64,000 bases of DNA from Clostridium gasigenes (GTDB lineage: Bacteria > Bacillota > Clostridia > Clostridiales > Clostridiaceae): the NCBI RefSeq assembly GCF_900104115.1, contig NZ_FNJM01000015.1:1-64000 (forward strand), given 5' to 3'. Both the position numbers and the translations under genes were made by a program. Positions within the stretch are counted from its first letter, which is position 1; each line of letters begins with the position of its first letter. Shown one piece after another: positions 36,563 to 45,798 of the stretch. The notes beneath the pieces are model-generated. The model was not told the DNA's origin and searched no databases. It saw only the letters and a list, made by a program, of their open reading frames with translations.

Positions 36563-37976
36563 AATTACCGAAAATTTATGTGAACAACAGTCAAGTCTAA
36601 CAGATAGTGATATTAAAATTATCATTGAAACAAGTAAGGCTGCAGAATATATTACACAAATAGAAACTTGTGATGTTTTCATAGATATTAAAAGCAACAT
36701 TGAAAATAGTGCTTTAGTTGTATTTGAAAGTAGACCAAGTGATGGACAAAGCTTATATAAGAATTCAGTTGTTGGTGAACTTGCATTAAGAGTAAATGAA
36801 CCAGGTGTTTTAAGAAGTTTAGAACTAGGTATTCATACAAAAAATATTCATGCTAAAACACAAGAAAACATATGGGTAAAGCAAAATGTAATACCTATAA
36901 AAAATGGAGAAAACACTATAGCAGTTTTAATAACTGAAAGAAATATAAGTAAAGAAATATTAACTGATGAGAAAATCAAATCATTATCAGATGATAATGA
37001 GGTATTAACTTCAACCTTAATGACTTTATTAAATTATGAAAATGATTTTAAAGATGAAATGAAGGAAGCAATACTTATTTTTAATAGTGAAGGAAAGCTT
37101 GTTCTTAAAAATAAGAGTGCTGATAATATTTATGAAAAGTTAGGTTTTTTTGAATCACTAAATGAGTTAGATTATAATAACTTGCGGTTTGATGAAATAA
37201 CATTAACAGAAATAAATGAAATAAATCCAAAAGAATATAAAAATTTTCTTTTGCATAAAAAAGTAACCATTGGAAATAACTATTTTGAAGTTAAAAAAAT
37301 AGTTACAGATAATAGTGAAAATAAAATTATTATGATAATAAATGATTTAACAGAAATAAAGAATAAGGACGATGAGATAATTTCTAAATCAGTAGCTATA
37401 AGAGAAATACATCATAGAGTTAAGAATAACCTTCAAACTATAGCTTCATTATTAAGACTTCAGAGTCGAAATTGCATAGGCGATGAAGCCAAGCTTGCAT
37501 TACTTGAGAGTGGGAATAGAATTTTATCAATTGCTACAACTCATGAACTATTATCTAAACAGATAGAAGATAATATATCTATAATAGAAGTATTATCAAC
37601 TATTAAAAATAATATGTTAAGATGCTTTAGTAATTCTAACAAAGTTTCTATTGATATAAGTGGTGATGATTTTATTGTTAATAGCGATAAGTCTACTACT
37701 ATAGCATTAATAGTAAATGAGCTATTTCAAAACTCTATGGAGCATGCTTTTATAGGAAGAGATAAAGGCTCTATAAAATTAATACTTGAATCAATTGGAG
37801 AATATAAGATAGTTAAAGTTATTGATGATGGTATTGGATTTGATATAAACGATACTAGAAAAGATAGCCTTGGAAGTAAAATAGTTTCAAGCTATGTTAA
37901 GGATAAACTCAAAGGGAATCTTATTATAGATTCTAATAGATCAGGAACTAGCATAATAATAAAATTTATAGTATAG
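36552..37976 (+). CDS. eutW: EutW sensor histidine kinase (ethanolamine sensor)
   Basis: 474 residues. The N-terminal half (about 1-270) has a GAF/PAS-like sensing region without membrane helices (VVGELALRVNEPGVLRSLELGIHTKNIHA), then a HisKA_2 box REIHHRVKNNLQTIASLLRLQS and an HATPase domain (VNELFQNSMEHAF, DDGIGFD). It is cytosolic, as known EutW proteins are, and senses ethanolamine. A TTG at 36546 has slightly better ribosome-site spacing than the ATG I use, so the start is uncertain by two codons. Confidence 0.92.
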   Translation: MKYKITENLCEQQSSLTDSDIKIIIETSKAAEYITQIETCDVFIDIKSNIENSALVVFESRPSDGQSLYKNSVVGELALRVNEPGVLRSLELGIHTKNIHAKTQENIWVKQNVIPIKNGENTIAVLITERNISKEILTDEKIKSLSDDNEVLTSTLMTLLNYENDFKDEMKEAILIFNSEGKLVLKNKSADNIYEKLGFFESLNELDYNNLRFDEITLTEINEINPKEYKNFLLHKKVTIGNNYFEVKKIVTDNSENKIIMIINDLTEIKNKDDEIISKSVAIREIHHRVKNNLQTIASLLRLQSRNCIGDEAKLALLESGNRILSIATTHELLSKQIEDNISIIEVLSTIKNNMLRCFSNSNKVSIDISGDDFIVNSDKSTTIALIVNELFQNSMEHAFIGRDKGSIKLILESIGEYKIVKVIDDGIGFDINDTRKDSLGSKIVSSYVKDKLKGNLIIDSNRSGTSIIIKFIV

Positions 37977-37984
37977 ATATAACA

Positions 37985-38071
37985 ACTTTTACGCTGTAGT
38001 AAAAGTATTAAGCAAAGAGGCTTAATGTTATGACTTTTTTTTAAAAAGGTTTAACATTAAGTCTCTTTTTT
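37985..38071 (+). promoter_or_regulatory. EutV-responsive antiterminator/terminator before eutA
   Basis: P1: ACTTTTAC / GTAAAAGT (8 bp; 37985-37992, 37999-38006), hexaloop GCTGTA. P2: ATTAAGC / GCTTAAT (7 bp; 38007-38013, 38020-38026), hexaloop AAAGAG, matching AGCAANGRRGCU. The terminator pairs GAGGCTTAATGTTA with TAACATTAAGTCTC, followed by a T-run. The P1 loop has G rather than A at position 1, a departure from consensus. Confidence 0.88.
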
Positions 38072-38084
38072 GTGGGGTGTAGTG

Positions 38085-39515
38085 ATGAAAGAAGAAATTT
38101 TAAGCGTAGGAATTGATATTGGAACATCAACAACACAACTAGTTTTTTCAAATATAACTATAGAAAATATGGCATCTAGTTTTTCAGTGCCAAGAATAAG
38201 TATTGTTGGTAAGGAAATTATTTATAGAAGTGATATCTATTTCACGCCGATACTTAGAGGGAAAGAAATAGATATGGAGAAAATTTTAGAAATAGTACAA
38301 AAGGAATATATTAAAGCTGGTGTTAAAAAAGAAGAAATATCTACTGGTGCTGTAATAATAACTGGTGAAACAGCGAGAAAAGAAAATGCAAATATAGTGC
38401 TTCATAATTTAAGTGGTTTTGCAGGAGATTTTGTTGTTGCAACAGCAGGTCCAGATCTTGAAAGTATAATTTCGGCTAAAGGTGCTGGAGCAGATGTTTA
38501 TTCAAAGGAAAATAACAATACAGTAGTTAATATTGATGTTGGAGGGGGAACTTCCAATATAGCAGTATTTACAAGGGGAGAATTAATAGATACAGGGTGC
38601 CTCGATATTGGAGGAAGACTGATAAAAATAGATGTAACTTCAAAAAAAATAACTTATATAGCACCAAAAATTAAAGAATTAGCAGAAATAAATAATATTA
38701 ATATTAATGTTGGTGATAGTTATTCAGAAACAGCAGTTCAGAAAATAATTGATGAAATGGTTAAGTTACTTGAAATTTCTGTGGGAGTAACAAAAGAAAA
38801 TGATTTTTATCAAAGAATATTAACTAAAAAGGGAATTGATTTAAATACGCATATAAATTGCATATCTTTCTCAGGAGGAGTTGCAGATTATATATATAAG
38901 GGTTTGGAAGAAAAGGATGTTTTTAAATATGGTGATATAGGAATACTTCTTGGTAGAGCCATTAAAAAATCCTTGCTACTTAGCAAGTTAACTCTCGTGA
39001 ACTCAACTGAAACCATAAGAGCTACAGTTGTAGGGGCTGGTTCACATACCACTGATATAAGTGGTAGTACAATAACTTACACTGAGGATAACTTTCCTCT
39101 GAAAAATCTACCTATATTAAAACTTTCTATAGAAGAGGAAAAAGATACTTCGTTAATAGCTGATAAGATAATAGAAAAATTAAATTGGTTTAAGATTGAG
39201 GGAGAACTACAAAGAGTTGCTGTTGCAATAAATGGCAAGAAGAACCCAAGTTTTATAGAAGTAGAAGAAATAGCACAGTCTTTATTAAAAGGTATGAATG
39301 AATTAATAGAAAAAGATCTACCTTTAACAGTAATCGTCGAAAATGACATGGCTAAGGTTTTAGGGCAAACACTTCATAGATATTTAAACTATAAGAAAAA
39401 TATAGTTTGTATAGATGGAGTGAGGGTGGAAAATGGAGACTACATAGATATTGGAAAGCCACTAGTTGGCGGACAAGTAGTACCTGTTGTTATTAAAACT
39501 TTAGTATTTAATTAA
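38085..39515 (+). CDS. eutA: Ethanolamine ammonia-lyase reactivating factor EutA
   Basis: 476 residues of the ASKHA fold: [14 protein letters not shown] (phosphate 1), [24 protein letters not shown] (phosphate 2), and SGGVADYIY (adenosine). EutA removes damaged cobalamin from EutBC with ATP so fresh adenosylcobalamin can bind. I use ATG 38085, behind GGGGTG, over an upstream TTG in the leader. It begins the lyase segment behind the third EutV leader. Confidence 0.93.
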   Translation: MKEEILSVGIDIGTSTTQLVFSNITIENMASSFSVPRISIVGKEIIYRSDIYFTPILRGKEIDMEKILEIVQKEYIKAGVKKEEISTGAVIITGETARKENANIVLHNLSGFAGDFVVATAGPDLESIISAKGAGADVYSKENNNTVVNIDVGGGTSNIAVFTRGELIDTGCLDIGGRLIKIDVTSKKITYIAPKIKELAEINNININVGDSYSETAVQKIIDEMVKLLEISVGVTKENDFYQRILTKKGIDLNTHINCISFSGGVADYIYKGLEEKDVFKYGDIGILLGRAIKKSLLLSKLTLVNSTETIRATVVGAGSHTTDISGSTITYTEDNFPLKNLPILKLSIEEEKDTSLIADKIIEKLNWFKIEGELQRVAVAINGKKNPSFIEVEEIAQSLLKGMNELIEKDLPLTVIVENDMAKVLGQTLHRYLNYKKNIVCIDGVRVENGDYIDIGKPLVGGQVVPVVIKTLVFN

Positions 39516-39532
39516 AGAAGGGGTGAATTATT

Positions 39533-40897
39533 TTGAAATTAAAAACAAAACTATTTGGTAAAAGCTATGAATTTAAAAGTGTAATAGAGGTGCTTGCAAA
39601 AGCTAATGAAGAAAAATCAGGTGATCAACTAGCAGGTATTGCAGCTACAAGTGCTGAGGAAAGAGTTGCAGCAAAGGTTGTTGTATCAAACATGACACTT
39701 GAAGATTTAAGAAATAATCCAGCAGTGCCTTATGAAATTGATGAGGTAACAAGAATAATCCAAGATAATGTCAATGAAAAAATATATGCAGAAATTAAAG
39801 ATTGGACAGTATCAGATTTAAGAGAATGGTTATTAGATCATAATACAACTGGTAGAGATATTGGAAGAGTTTCAAAAGGTTTAACATCAGAAATGATTGC
39901 TGCTGTTGCAAAAATTATGTCTAACTTAGATTTAATTTACGGAGCTAAGAAAATAAAAGTAACTGCTCACTGTAACACAACAATAGGAGAAGAAGGAAGA
40001 CTTTCAATAAGATTACAACCTAACCATCCAACAGATAATCCAGATGGTATTCTTGCTTCATTAATGGAAGGTTTAAGCTATGGAGTTGGAGATGCAGTAC
40101 TTGGACTTAATCCTGTTGATGACTCTGTTGAAAGTGTAACAAGAGTATTAAAGAAATTTGATGAATTCAAGAGAAAATGGGATATACCTACTCAAACTTG
40201 TGTACTAGCTCATGTAACTACACAAATGGAAGCAATCAGAAATGGTGCTCCAGCAGATTTAATATTCCAATCAATAGCTGGTTCAGAAAAAGGAAATACA
40301 GCTTTTGGATTTAATGCAGCTACAATAGAAGAAGCAAGACAATTAGCTTTAAAACATGGAACTGGAACTGGACCAAATGTTATGTATTTTGAAACAGGAC
40401 AAGGTTCAGAATTATCTTCAGATGCTCATCATGGAGTAGATCAAGTAACTATGGAAGCTAGATGTTATGGATTTGCTAAGAAATTTGAACCATTCATCGT
40501 AAATACAGTTGTTGGATTCATTGGACCCGAATATTTATATGATTCAAAACAAGTTATAAGAGCAGGACTTGAAGATCACTTTATGGGTAAATTAACAGGA
40601 CTTCCAATGGGATGTGATGCTTGTTATACAAACCATATGAAAGCTGATCAAAATGATATAGAAAACCTTGCAGTTTTACTTGCAGAAGCAGGTTGCACAT
40701 ACTTTATGGGAGTTCCACATGGCGATGATGTAATGCTTAATTATCAATGTACAGGATATCATGAAGCAGCTACACTAAGAGAACTTGTAGGATTAAGACC
40801 TATAAAGGAATTTGAAGTATGGCTTGAAAAAATGGGAATTTATAAAGATGGTAAGTTAACAGAAAAAGCAGGAGATGCGTCAATATTTCTTAAGTAA
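39533..40897 (+). CDS. eutB: Ethanolamine ammonia-lyase large subunit EutB
   Basis: 454 residues, full family length. The (beta/alpha)8 barrel shows conserved EutB segments: AKANEEKSGDQLAGIAA, TAHCNTTIGEEGRLSIRLQPN, QSIAGSEKGNTAFGF, FETGQGSELSSDAHHGVDQ and GLPMGCDACYTNHMKAD. With EutC it turns ethanolamine into acetaldehyde and ammonia using adenosylcobalamin. The start is a TTG behind GGGGTG. Codon use is strongly tuned, as for a highly expressed gene. Confidence 0.96.
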   Translation: MKLKTKLFGKSYEFKSVIEVLAKANEEKSGDQLAGIAATSAEERVAAKVVVSNMTLEDLRNNPAVPYEIDEVTRIIQDNVNEKIYAEIKDWTVSDLREWLLDHNTTGRDIGRVSKGLTSEMIAAVAKIMSNLDLIYGAKKIKVTAHCNTTIGEEGRLSIRLQPNHPTDNPDGILASLMEGLSYGVGDAVLGLNPVDDSVESVTRVLKKFDEFKRKWDIPTQTCVLAHVTTQMEAIRNGAPADLIFQSIAGSEKGNTAFGFNAATIEEARQLALKHGTGTGPNVMYFETGQGSELSSDAHHGVDQVTMEARCYGFAKKFEPFIVNTVVGFIGPEYLYDSKQVIRAGLEDHFMGKLTGLPMGCDACYTNHMKADQNDIENLAVLLAEAGCTYFMGVPHGDDVMLNYQCTGYHEAATLRELVGLRPIKEFEVWLEKMGIYKDGKLTEKAGDASIFLK

Positions 40898-40912
40898 GAG
40901 GGGGAACTAAAA

Positions 40913-41803
40913 ATGGTAAACGAAAAAGAATTAAAGTCCATGGTTGAATCATTACTTACTGAAATGATGAAGGGTAATGTTGAACTACCAAAAGAAAATA
41001 AAGTAGAAAAACAAAATGAAACTTCAAATATAGAAGATGGTTATATTGAAGATATAACATTAGTTGATTTAAAGGAACAATTATTAGTTCCAAATCCAGA
41101 AGATAAAGATGGATATTTAAAAATGAAAATGAATACTCCAGCTAGAGTTGGTATATGGAGAGCAGGTCCTAGATATAAGACTATAACATCATTAAGATTT
41201 AGAGCGGATCATGCAGCAGCTCAAGATTCAGTGTTCTCAGATGTTTCAGAGGAATTTGTAAAAGAAATGAACTTTATTAAAGTTAATACTATATGTAAGG
41301 ATAAAGATCAATATATTACAAGACCTGATTTCGGAAGACAATTTTCTGATGAATCTAAGGATATAATGAGAAAATCATTAAACAAAAATTCTAAGGTTCA
41401 AATAGTAATTGGAGATGGATTAAGTTCAGCTGCTATAGAAGCAAATGTTAAAGATATATTACCAGCTATAATTCAAGGATTAAAGGGATATGGAATAGAT
41501 GCAGGTCCTTGTATATTTGTAAAACATTGTAGAGTACCTGCAATGGATGTAATATCAGAGATAACAGGAACAGATGTTACATTGTTATTAGTTGGTGAAA
41601 GACCAGGTCTAGTAACAGCAGAATCTATGAGTGCTTATATAGCATATAAGGCTACAGTAGGTATGCCAGAAGCAAGAAGAACAGTTATATCTAACATACA
41701 CAAGGGTGGAACAACAGCTGTTGAAGCTGGAGCTCATATTGCAGAACTTGTAAAAACTATGATAGATAAAAAAGCATCAGGTATAGATTTAAAAAGTTTA
41801 TAA
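40913..41803 (+). CDS. eutC: Ethanolamine ammonia-lyase small subunit EutC
   Basis: 296 residues. The N-terminal amphipathic helix (about 5-20, [16 protein letters not shown]) resembles a microcompartment targeting peptide, followed by an acidic, variable linker. The catalytic core carries [42 protein letters not shown] and [17 protein letters not shown], which bind cobalamin at the interface with EutB. It follows eutB with 15 bases and a GAGGGGG site. Confidence 0.95.
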   Translation: MVNEKELKSMVESLLTEMMKGNVELPKENKVEKQNETSNIEDGYIEDITLVDLKEQLLVPNPEDKDGYLKMKMNTPARVGIWRAGPRYKTITSLRFRADHAAAQDSVFSDVSEEFVKEMNFIKVNTICKDKDQYITRPDFGRQFSDESKDIMRKSLNKNSKVQIVIGDGLSSAAIEANVKDILPAIIQGLKGYGIDAGPCIFVKHCRVPAMDVISEITGTDVTLLLVGERPGLVTAESMSAYIAYKATVGMPEARRTVISNIHKGGTTAVEAGAHIAELVKTMIDKKASGIDLKSL

Positions 41804-41821
41804 AAAAGGGGAGTTAATAAT

Positions 41822-42475
41822 ATGAAAAACGAAGCATTACGTGCAACTGTTTTAGGTGTGAAAATAATATCAAATGTAAGTCCCGATATGGCAGAATTAT
41901 TAGAACTTAAACCTTATCAAAAGAGTTTAGGAATAATAACAGCAGATATAGATGATGTAACATATACAGCGTTAGATGAAGCTACTAAAGCTGCTGGAGT
42001 TGAAGTAGTTTATGGAAAAAGTATGTATGCAGGTTCTGCAAATTCATCAACAAAGCTTGCTGGTGAAGTTATAGGAATGATAGCTGGAACAAGCCCAGAT
42101 GAAGTAAGAAGTGGTTTAAATGCAGCTATAGATTTCATTGAAAATGGAGCTCATTTTATAAGCGCAAATGATGATAATACAGTTCCATATTTCGCTCATT
42201 GTGTATCAAGAACAGGATCTTACTTATCAAAAACAGCAGGTATAAAAGAAGGGGAAGCTCTTGCTTATTTAGTAGCACCTCCACTTGAAGCTATGTATGG
42301 TATAGATGCAGCTCTTAAGGCTGCAGATGTTAAGGTAACTGTTTTATTTACACCACCAACTGAAACTAACTTTGGTGGAGGCTTATTAACTGGAAGCCAA
42401 TCAGCTTGCAAAGCAGCTTGTGATGCATTCGCAGCAGCTGTAGAATTTGTTGCTGAAAATCCAACTAGTTACTAA
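41822..42475 (+). CDS. eutL: Microcompartment shell protein EutL
   Basis: 217 residues: tandem permuted BMC domains forming a pseudo-hexameric trimer with a gated central pore. Recognisable parts are the N-terminal LRATVLGVKIISNVSPDMAE, AGVEVVYGKSMYAGSANSST and the C-terminal FTPPTETNFGGGLLTGSQSACKAACDAF. EutL is thought to pass large cofactors such as cobalamin. It sits between eutC and the SAP-tailed BMC gene. Confidence 0.95.
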   Translation: MKNEALRATVLGVKIISNVSPDMAELLELKPYQKSLGIITADIDDVTYTALDEATKAAGVEVVYGKSMYAGSANSSTKLAGEVIGMIAGTSPDEVRSGLNAAIDFIENGAHFISANDDNTVPYFAHCVSRTGSYLSKTAGIKEGEALAYLVAPPLEAMYGIDAALKAADVKVTVLFTPPTETNFGGGLLTGSQSACKAACDAFAAAVEFVAENPTSY

Positions 42476-42492
42476 GAAGAGAAGTGATTAAA

Positions 42493-43146
42493 ATGGGTGG
42501 AAAAGCACTTGGCCTTATAGAAGTTAATGGTTTAGTTGGAGCAATAGAAGCCGCTGATTCAGCTTTAAAAGCCGCTGATGTTAAACTTCTAGGAGTAGAA
42601 AAGATATCTTCTGGTTTAACAACTGTTAAGATTATAGGAGATGTAGCTGCAGTGCAAGAGGCTGTAGCAGTTGCAAAGATTGCTGTAAGTAAAATAAGTT
42701 CTATATTTTCTTCTACTGTAATATCAAAAATGGATAATCAAACTGAAGCTATGATATTAAATTCTAAGGATAAGACAAAAAAAATTGAGTTGAATGTTAA
42801 TAGTGAAACCTTGAATTGTTCAGAAAAAACTGAAGAAGTTATTAATAGTGATATAGCTGAAATTAATATTTCAGAAGTTACTGAGGTAACTAATCCTGTT
42901 AAAATAGAAGATGAAATTTTGATAGAAAAAGTGGATAAATGTGAAGAAAAGATAGAAGAAAAGATAGAGCTAAAAGAGAAAAAAGTTTATACAATCATAG
43001 AGATTAAAGCTATGAATGTAGAAGAACTTAGAAGGTTAGCAAGACAATTGAAAATAACAGAAATGAATAATAAACAAATTAAATTTGCTAAGAAAGATAG
43101 GCTTATAGAAGTTATAGATAAGCACTATAGAGAAGGAGATAAGTAA
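42493..43146 (+). CDS. BMC shell protein with C-terminal SAP/Rho-N-like domain (EutK-like)
   Basis: 217 residues. Residues 1-85 are a single BMC domain (GKALGLIEVNGLVGAIEAAD, GLTTVKIIGDVAAVQEAV). A long acidic, Glu/Lys-rich linker (about 90-165) is followed by about 45 residues with the SAP/Rho-N pattern (VEELRRLARQLKI...KDRLIEVIDKH). Enterobacterial EutK also joins a BMC domain to a C-terminal nucleic-acid-type domain (helix-turn-helix), so this may be the Firmicute counterpart. A GTG three codons upstream is an alternative start. Its stop overlaps eutE by one base. Confidence 0.8.
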   Translation: MGGKALGLIEVNGLVGAIEAADSALKAADVKLLGVEKISSGLTTVKIIGDVAAVQEAVAVAKIAVSKISSIFSSTVISKMDNQTEAMILNSKDKTKKIELNVNSETLNCSEKTEEVINSDIAEINISEVTEVTNPVKIEDEILIEKVDKCEEKIEEKIELKEKKVYTIIEIKAMNVEELRRLARQLKITEMNNKQIKFAKKDRLIEVIDKHYREGDK

Positions 43147-44615
43147 TGGAATTATTAGATAAGGATCTAGTTTCAATACAAGAGGTTAGAAATCTTATAG
43201 CAAAAGCAAAAATTGCTCAAAAAAGATTATCTGAAATGAGTCAAGAAGAGATAAACAAAATTGTAAAAGCAATTTCTGATGCAGGTTATGAAAATGCTGA
43301 GAAATTAGCGAAAATGGCACATTCAGAAACTGGTTTTGGGAAATGGGAAGATAAGATAGTTAAGAATACTTTTGCTTCAAAGGTTGTATATGAATCTATA
43401 AAAGATGTGAAGACAGTTGGAATTATAAATGAAGATAAAGCTTTAAAGGTTTTAGAAGTAGCTGTACCAATGGGAGTTGTTGCGGGTCTTATACCATCAA
43501 CAAATCCAACATCTACAGCAATTTATAAAGCTATGATAGCTATTAAATCAGGAAATTCAATTGTATTTTCACCGCATCCAAATGCAAAGAATTGTATTCT
43601 TGAAACTGTAAGAATAATATCAGAAGCATCTGTTGCAGCTGGATGTCCAGATGGAGCTATAGGATGTATGACAGTTCCAACAATGCAAGGTACTGATGAA
43701 CTTATGAAGCATAATGATGTAGCATTAATTTTAGCTACAGGTGGTTCTGCAATGGTTAAGGCAGCTTACTCTTCAGGAACTCCAGCAATAGGAGTAGGCC
43801 CTGGAAATGGTCCTGCATTTATTGAAAAAAGTGCAAATATTAAATTAGCAGTAAAAAGAATTATGGATTCAAAAACTTTTGATAATGGTACTATATGTGC
43901 TTCAGAACAATCAATTGTTGTTGAAAAAGAAATTGAAGATAAGGTAGTTGAAGAACTTAAAAACTCAGGTGCTTATTTTGTAACAGAAGAACAAAGCAAA
44001 AAGCTTGAGAAGTTCATTTTAAGACCTAATGGTACAATGAATCCTCAAATAGTTGGTAAAAGTGCAGAGGTTATAGCTAATCTTGTAGGGATAGAAATAC
44101 CAAAAGGTACAAGAGTTATTATAGCTAGAGAAAATAGAGTTGGACATAAAGTTCCATATTCAAAAGAAAAACTTTGTCCAATACTAGCATTCTATGTTGA
44201 GGATAATTGGAATACAGCTTGCGAAAGATGTATTGAGATATTAAATAATGAAGGTGCAGGACATACTTTAGTACTTCATAGTGAAAACCAAGAAGTTATT
44301 AGAGAATTTGCATTAAAGAAACCAGTAAGTAGATTACTTGTAAACACTCCAGGAGCACTTGGAGGAATAGGAGCATCTACAAATTTATTACCAGCATTAA
44401 CTTTAGGTTGTGGAGCTGTTGGTGGAAGTTCAACTTCTGATAACATAGGTCCATTAAATCTAATAAATATAAAAAGAGTAGGTTATGGTGTTAGAGAGTT
44501 AGAAGAATTAAGAGGAACTAAATCACAAAGCGTAGAATCTGCTTGTACAGTAAGCAACGAAGAAGATTTAATAAATGTTCTAGTTGAAAAAATTATGCAA
44601 AAGTTAAACAAATAA
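43146..44615 (+). CDS. eutE: CoA-acylating acetaldehyde dehydrogenase EutE
   Basis: 489 residues of the aldehyde dehydrogenase superfamily. The catalytic Cys lies in FDNGTICASEQS, the Rossmann-like region includes GVGPGNGPAFIEKSANI and ATGGSAMVKAAY, and the C-terminus has NTPGALGGIGASTNL. It oxidises acetaldehyde to acetyl-CoA with NAD. The first 20 or so residues (SIQEVRNLIAKAKIAQKRL) form an amphipathic helix typical of cargo targeting. The ATG overlaps the upstream stop (TAATG). Confidence 0.95.
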   Translation: MELLDKDLVSIQEVRNLIAKAKIAQKRLSEMSQEEINKIVKAISDAGYENAEKLAKMAHSETGFGKWEDKIVKNTFASKVVYESIKDVKTVGIINEDKALKVLEVAVPMGVVAGLIPSTNPTSTAIYKAMIAIKSGNSIVFSPHPNAKNCILETVRIISEASVAAGCPDGAIGCMTVPTMQGTDELMKHNDVALILATGGSAMVKAAYSSGTPAIGVGPGNGPAFIEKSANIKLAVKRIMDSKTFDNGTICASEQSIVVEKEIEDKVVEELKNSGAYFVTEEQSKKLEKFILRPNGTMNPQIVGKSAEVIANLVGIEIPKGTRVIIARENRVGHKVPYSKEKLCPILAFYVEDNWNTACERCIEILNNEGAGHTLVLHSENQEVIREFALKKPVSRLLVNTPGALGGIGASTNLLPALTLGCGAVGGSSTSDNIGPLNLINIKRVGYGVRELEELRGTKSQSVESACTVSNEEDLINVLVEKIMQKLNK

Positions 44616-44666
44616 TTAGTTAACATTAAAATTTAAATAAATTCAAAATTTAGGAGGCAAAATATT

Positions 44667-44951
44667 ATGGCAAACACAAACGCATTAGGAATGGTAGAAA
44701 CTAAAGGATTAGTAGCAGCAATCGAGGCTGCAGACGCAATGGTGAAAGCTGCAAACGTAACATTAGTAGGTAAAGAACAAATCGGTGCTGGATTAGTAAC
44801 AGTTATGGTAAGAGGCGATGTTGGAGCTGTTAAAGCTGCTACAGATGCTGGAGCTGCTGCTGCTGAAAGAGTAGGAGAATTAGTATCAGTACACGTAATC
44901 CCAAGACCACATGCTGAAGTAGATATATTAATTCCAAAAATAGCAGAATAA
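44667..44951 (+). CDS. eutM: Major hexameric shell protein EutM
   Basis: 94 residues, single canonical BMC domain: [21 protein letters not shown], then [21 protein letters not shown] and [17 protein letters not shown]. It is the main facet hexamer. TTAGGAGG gives a strong ribosome site and codon use is highly biased, fitting high expression. A 15-bp hairpin directly follows. Confidence 0.96.
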   Translation: MANTNALGMVETKGLVAAIEAADAMVKAANVTLVGKEQIGAGLVTVMVRGDVGAVKAATDAGAAAAERVGELVSVHVIPRPHAEVDILIPKIAE

Positions 44952-44960
44952 TAAATTTCA

Positions 44961-44995
44961 AAACATACTATCCGCGTTTGGCGGGTAGTATGTTT
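44961..44995 (+). terminator. GC-rich hairpin after eutM (attenuator or mRNA stabiliser)
   Basis: AAACATACTATCCGC (44961-44975) pairs with GCGGGTAGTATGTTT (44981-44995), loop GTTTG, with one wobble. Only a weak T-tract follows, so it may be a partial terminator or a 3' stabiliser that keeps eutM mRNA above the downstream genes. Confidence 0.65.
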
Positions 44996-45018
44996 ATATT
45001 CCATAAGGATGTGAGATA

Positions 45019-45798
45019 ATGAGCGTTTTAACAGAAACAGAGATCAGAAAACGTTTAAGAGATAAGGATTTAAAGTTACTTAAAGAATATGAAGTTGAAA
45101 AAGGAGTAATAGTAACTCCATCAGCAAAAGGATATTTAAGTGATAATAATATACAATTAAAGATTGTTGAAAAAATAAAAGAAATAAATGAACCTGTTAT
45201 TATTGAGAAAGAAGTAAGAATTGAGCCTAAATTTAGAACTATATTTGGGGGATATTTAGACAGTAAACCTGAACACATGACTCATCTTAATGGAAATCTA
45301 TTAGTATTTAAAAATCATAGTAGAATTATATTAAGAGGGAAATTTGATAGTTTAGAATCTCAAATATTACAGGTTCAAATACTTTCTGATAAATTAAAGC
45401 ATGAAAAGCTTACAAATGACTTAGAAGAAATTTTAGGTTTTGTTAGAAATCTATTAAGAGCAGAAGTTCTTGAAGAAAAATTAAATGAATTTAAGCTTTT
45501 AGATATGGATGAAAAGGAACTTAGAGAAAAATCACATCATCCTAAAAAATATTATGGTATGGGCCATTTTCAGCCAAGTTATAAAAATGGTGAAATTGTA
45601 GTTGCATTAAATTCTTTAAGATCAGCTACAAGAGAAGTGGAACTAGCATCTTATAATGCTTTTAAAACTGAGTATGGTGATGTAGAAAGAGAAGATATTG
45701 TAAGGGCACTAAATAGGCTTTCTTCTTTATTTTGGATAATGATGTTTAAGTTTTTAGCTGGCGAATATACAAATAAGGAGAAAATACATGGACGATAA
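45019..45798 (+). CDS. eutT: EutT-type ATP:cob(I)alamin adenosyltransferase
   Basis: 259 residues. The N-terminus (LTETEIRKRLRDKDLKLLKEYEVEKGVIVTPSAKGYL) and helical C-terminal part (GEIVVALNSLRSATREVELAS) fit EutT, which makes adenosylcobalamin from corrinoid and ATP. The central region PEHMTHLNGNLLVFKNHSR lacks the Cys cluster of the HX11CCXXC motif of Salmonella EutT; metal-independent EutT enzymes of this sort are known from Listeria and other Firmicutes. It overlaps eutD by 11 bases. Confidence 0.88.
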   Translation: MSVLTETEIRKRLRDKDLKLLKEYEVEKGVIVTPSAKGYLSDNNIQLKIVEKIKEINEPVIIEKEVRIEPKFRTIFGGYLDSKPEHMTHLNGNLLVFKNHSRIILRGKFDSLESQILQVQILSDKLKHEKLTNDLEEILGFVRNLLRAEVLEEKLNEFKLLDMDEKELREKSHHPKKYYGMGHFQPSYKNGEIVVALNSLRSATREVELASYNAFKTEYGDVEREDIVRALNRLSSLFWIMMFKFLAGEYTNKEKIHGR

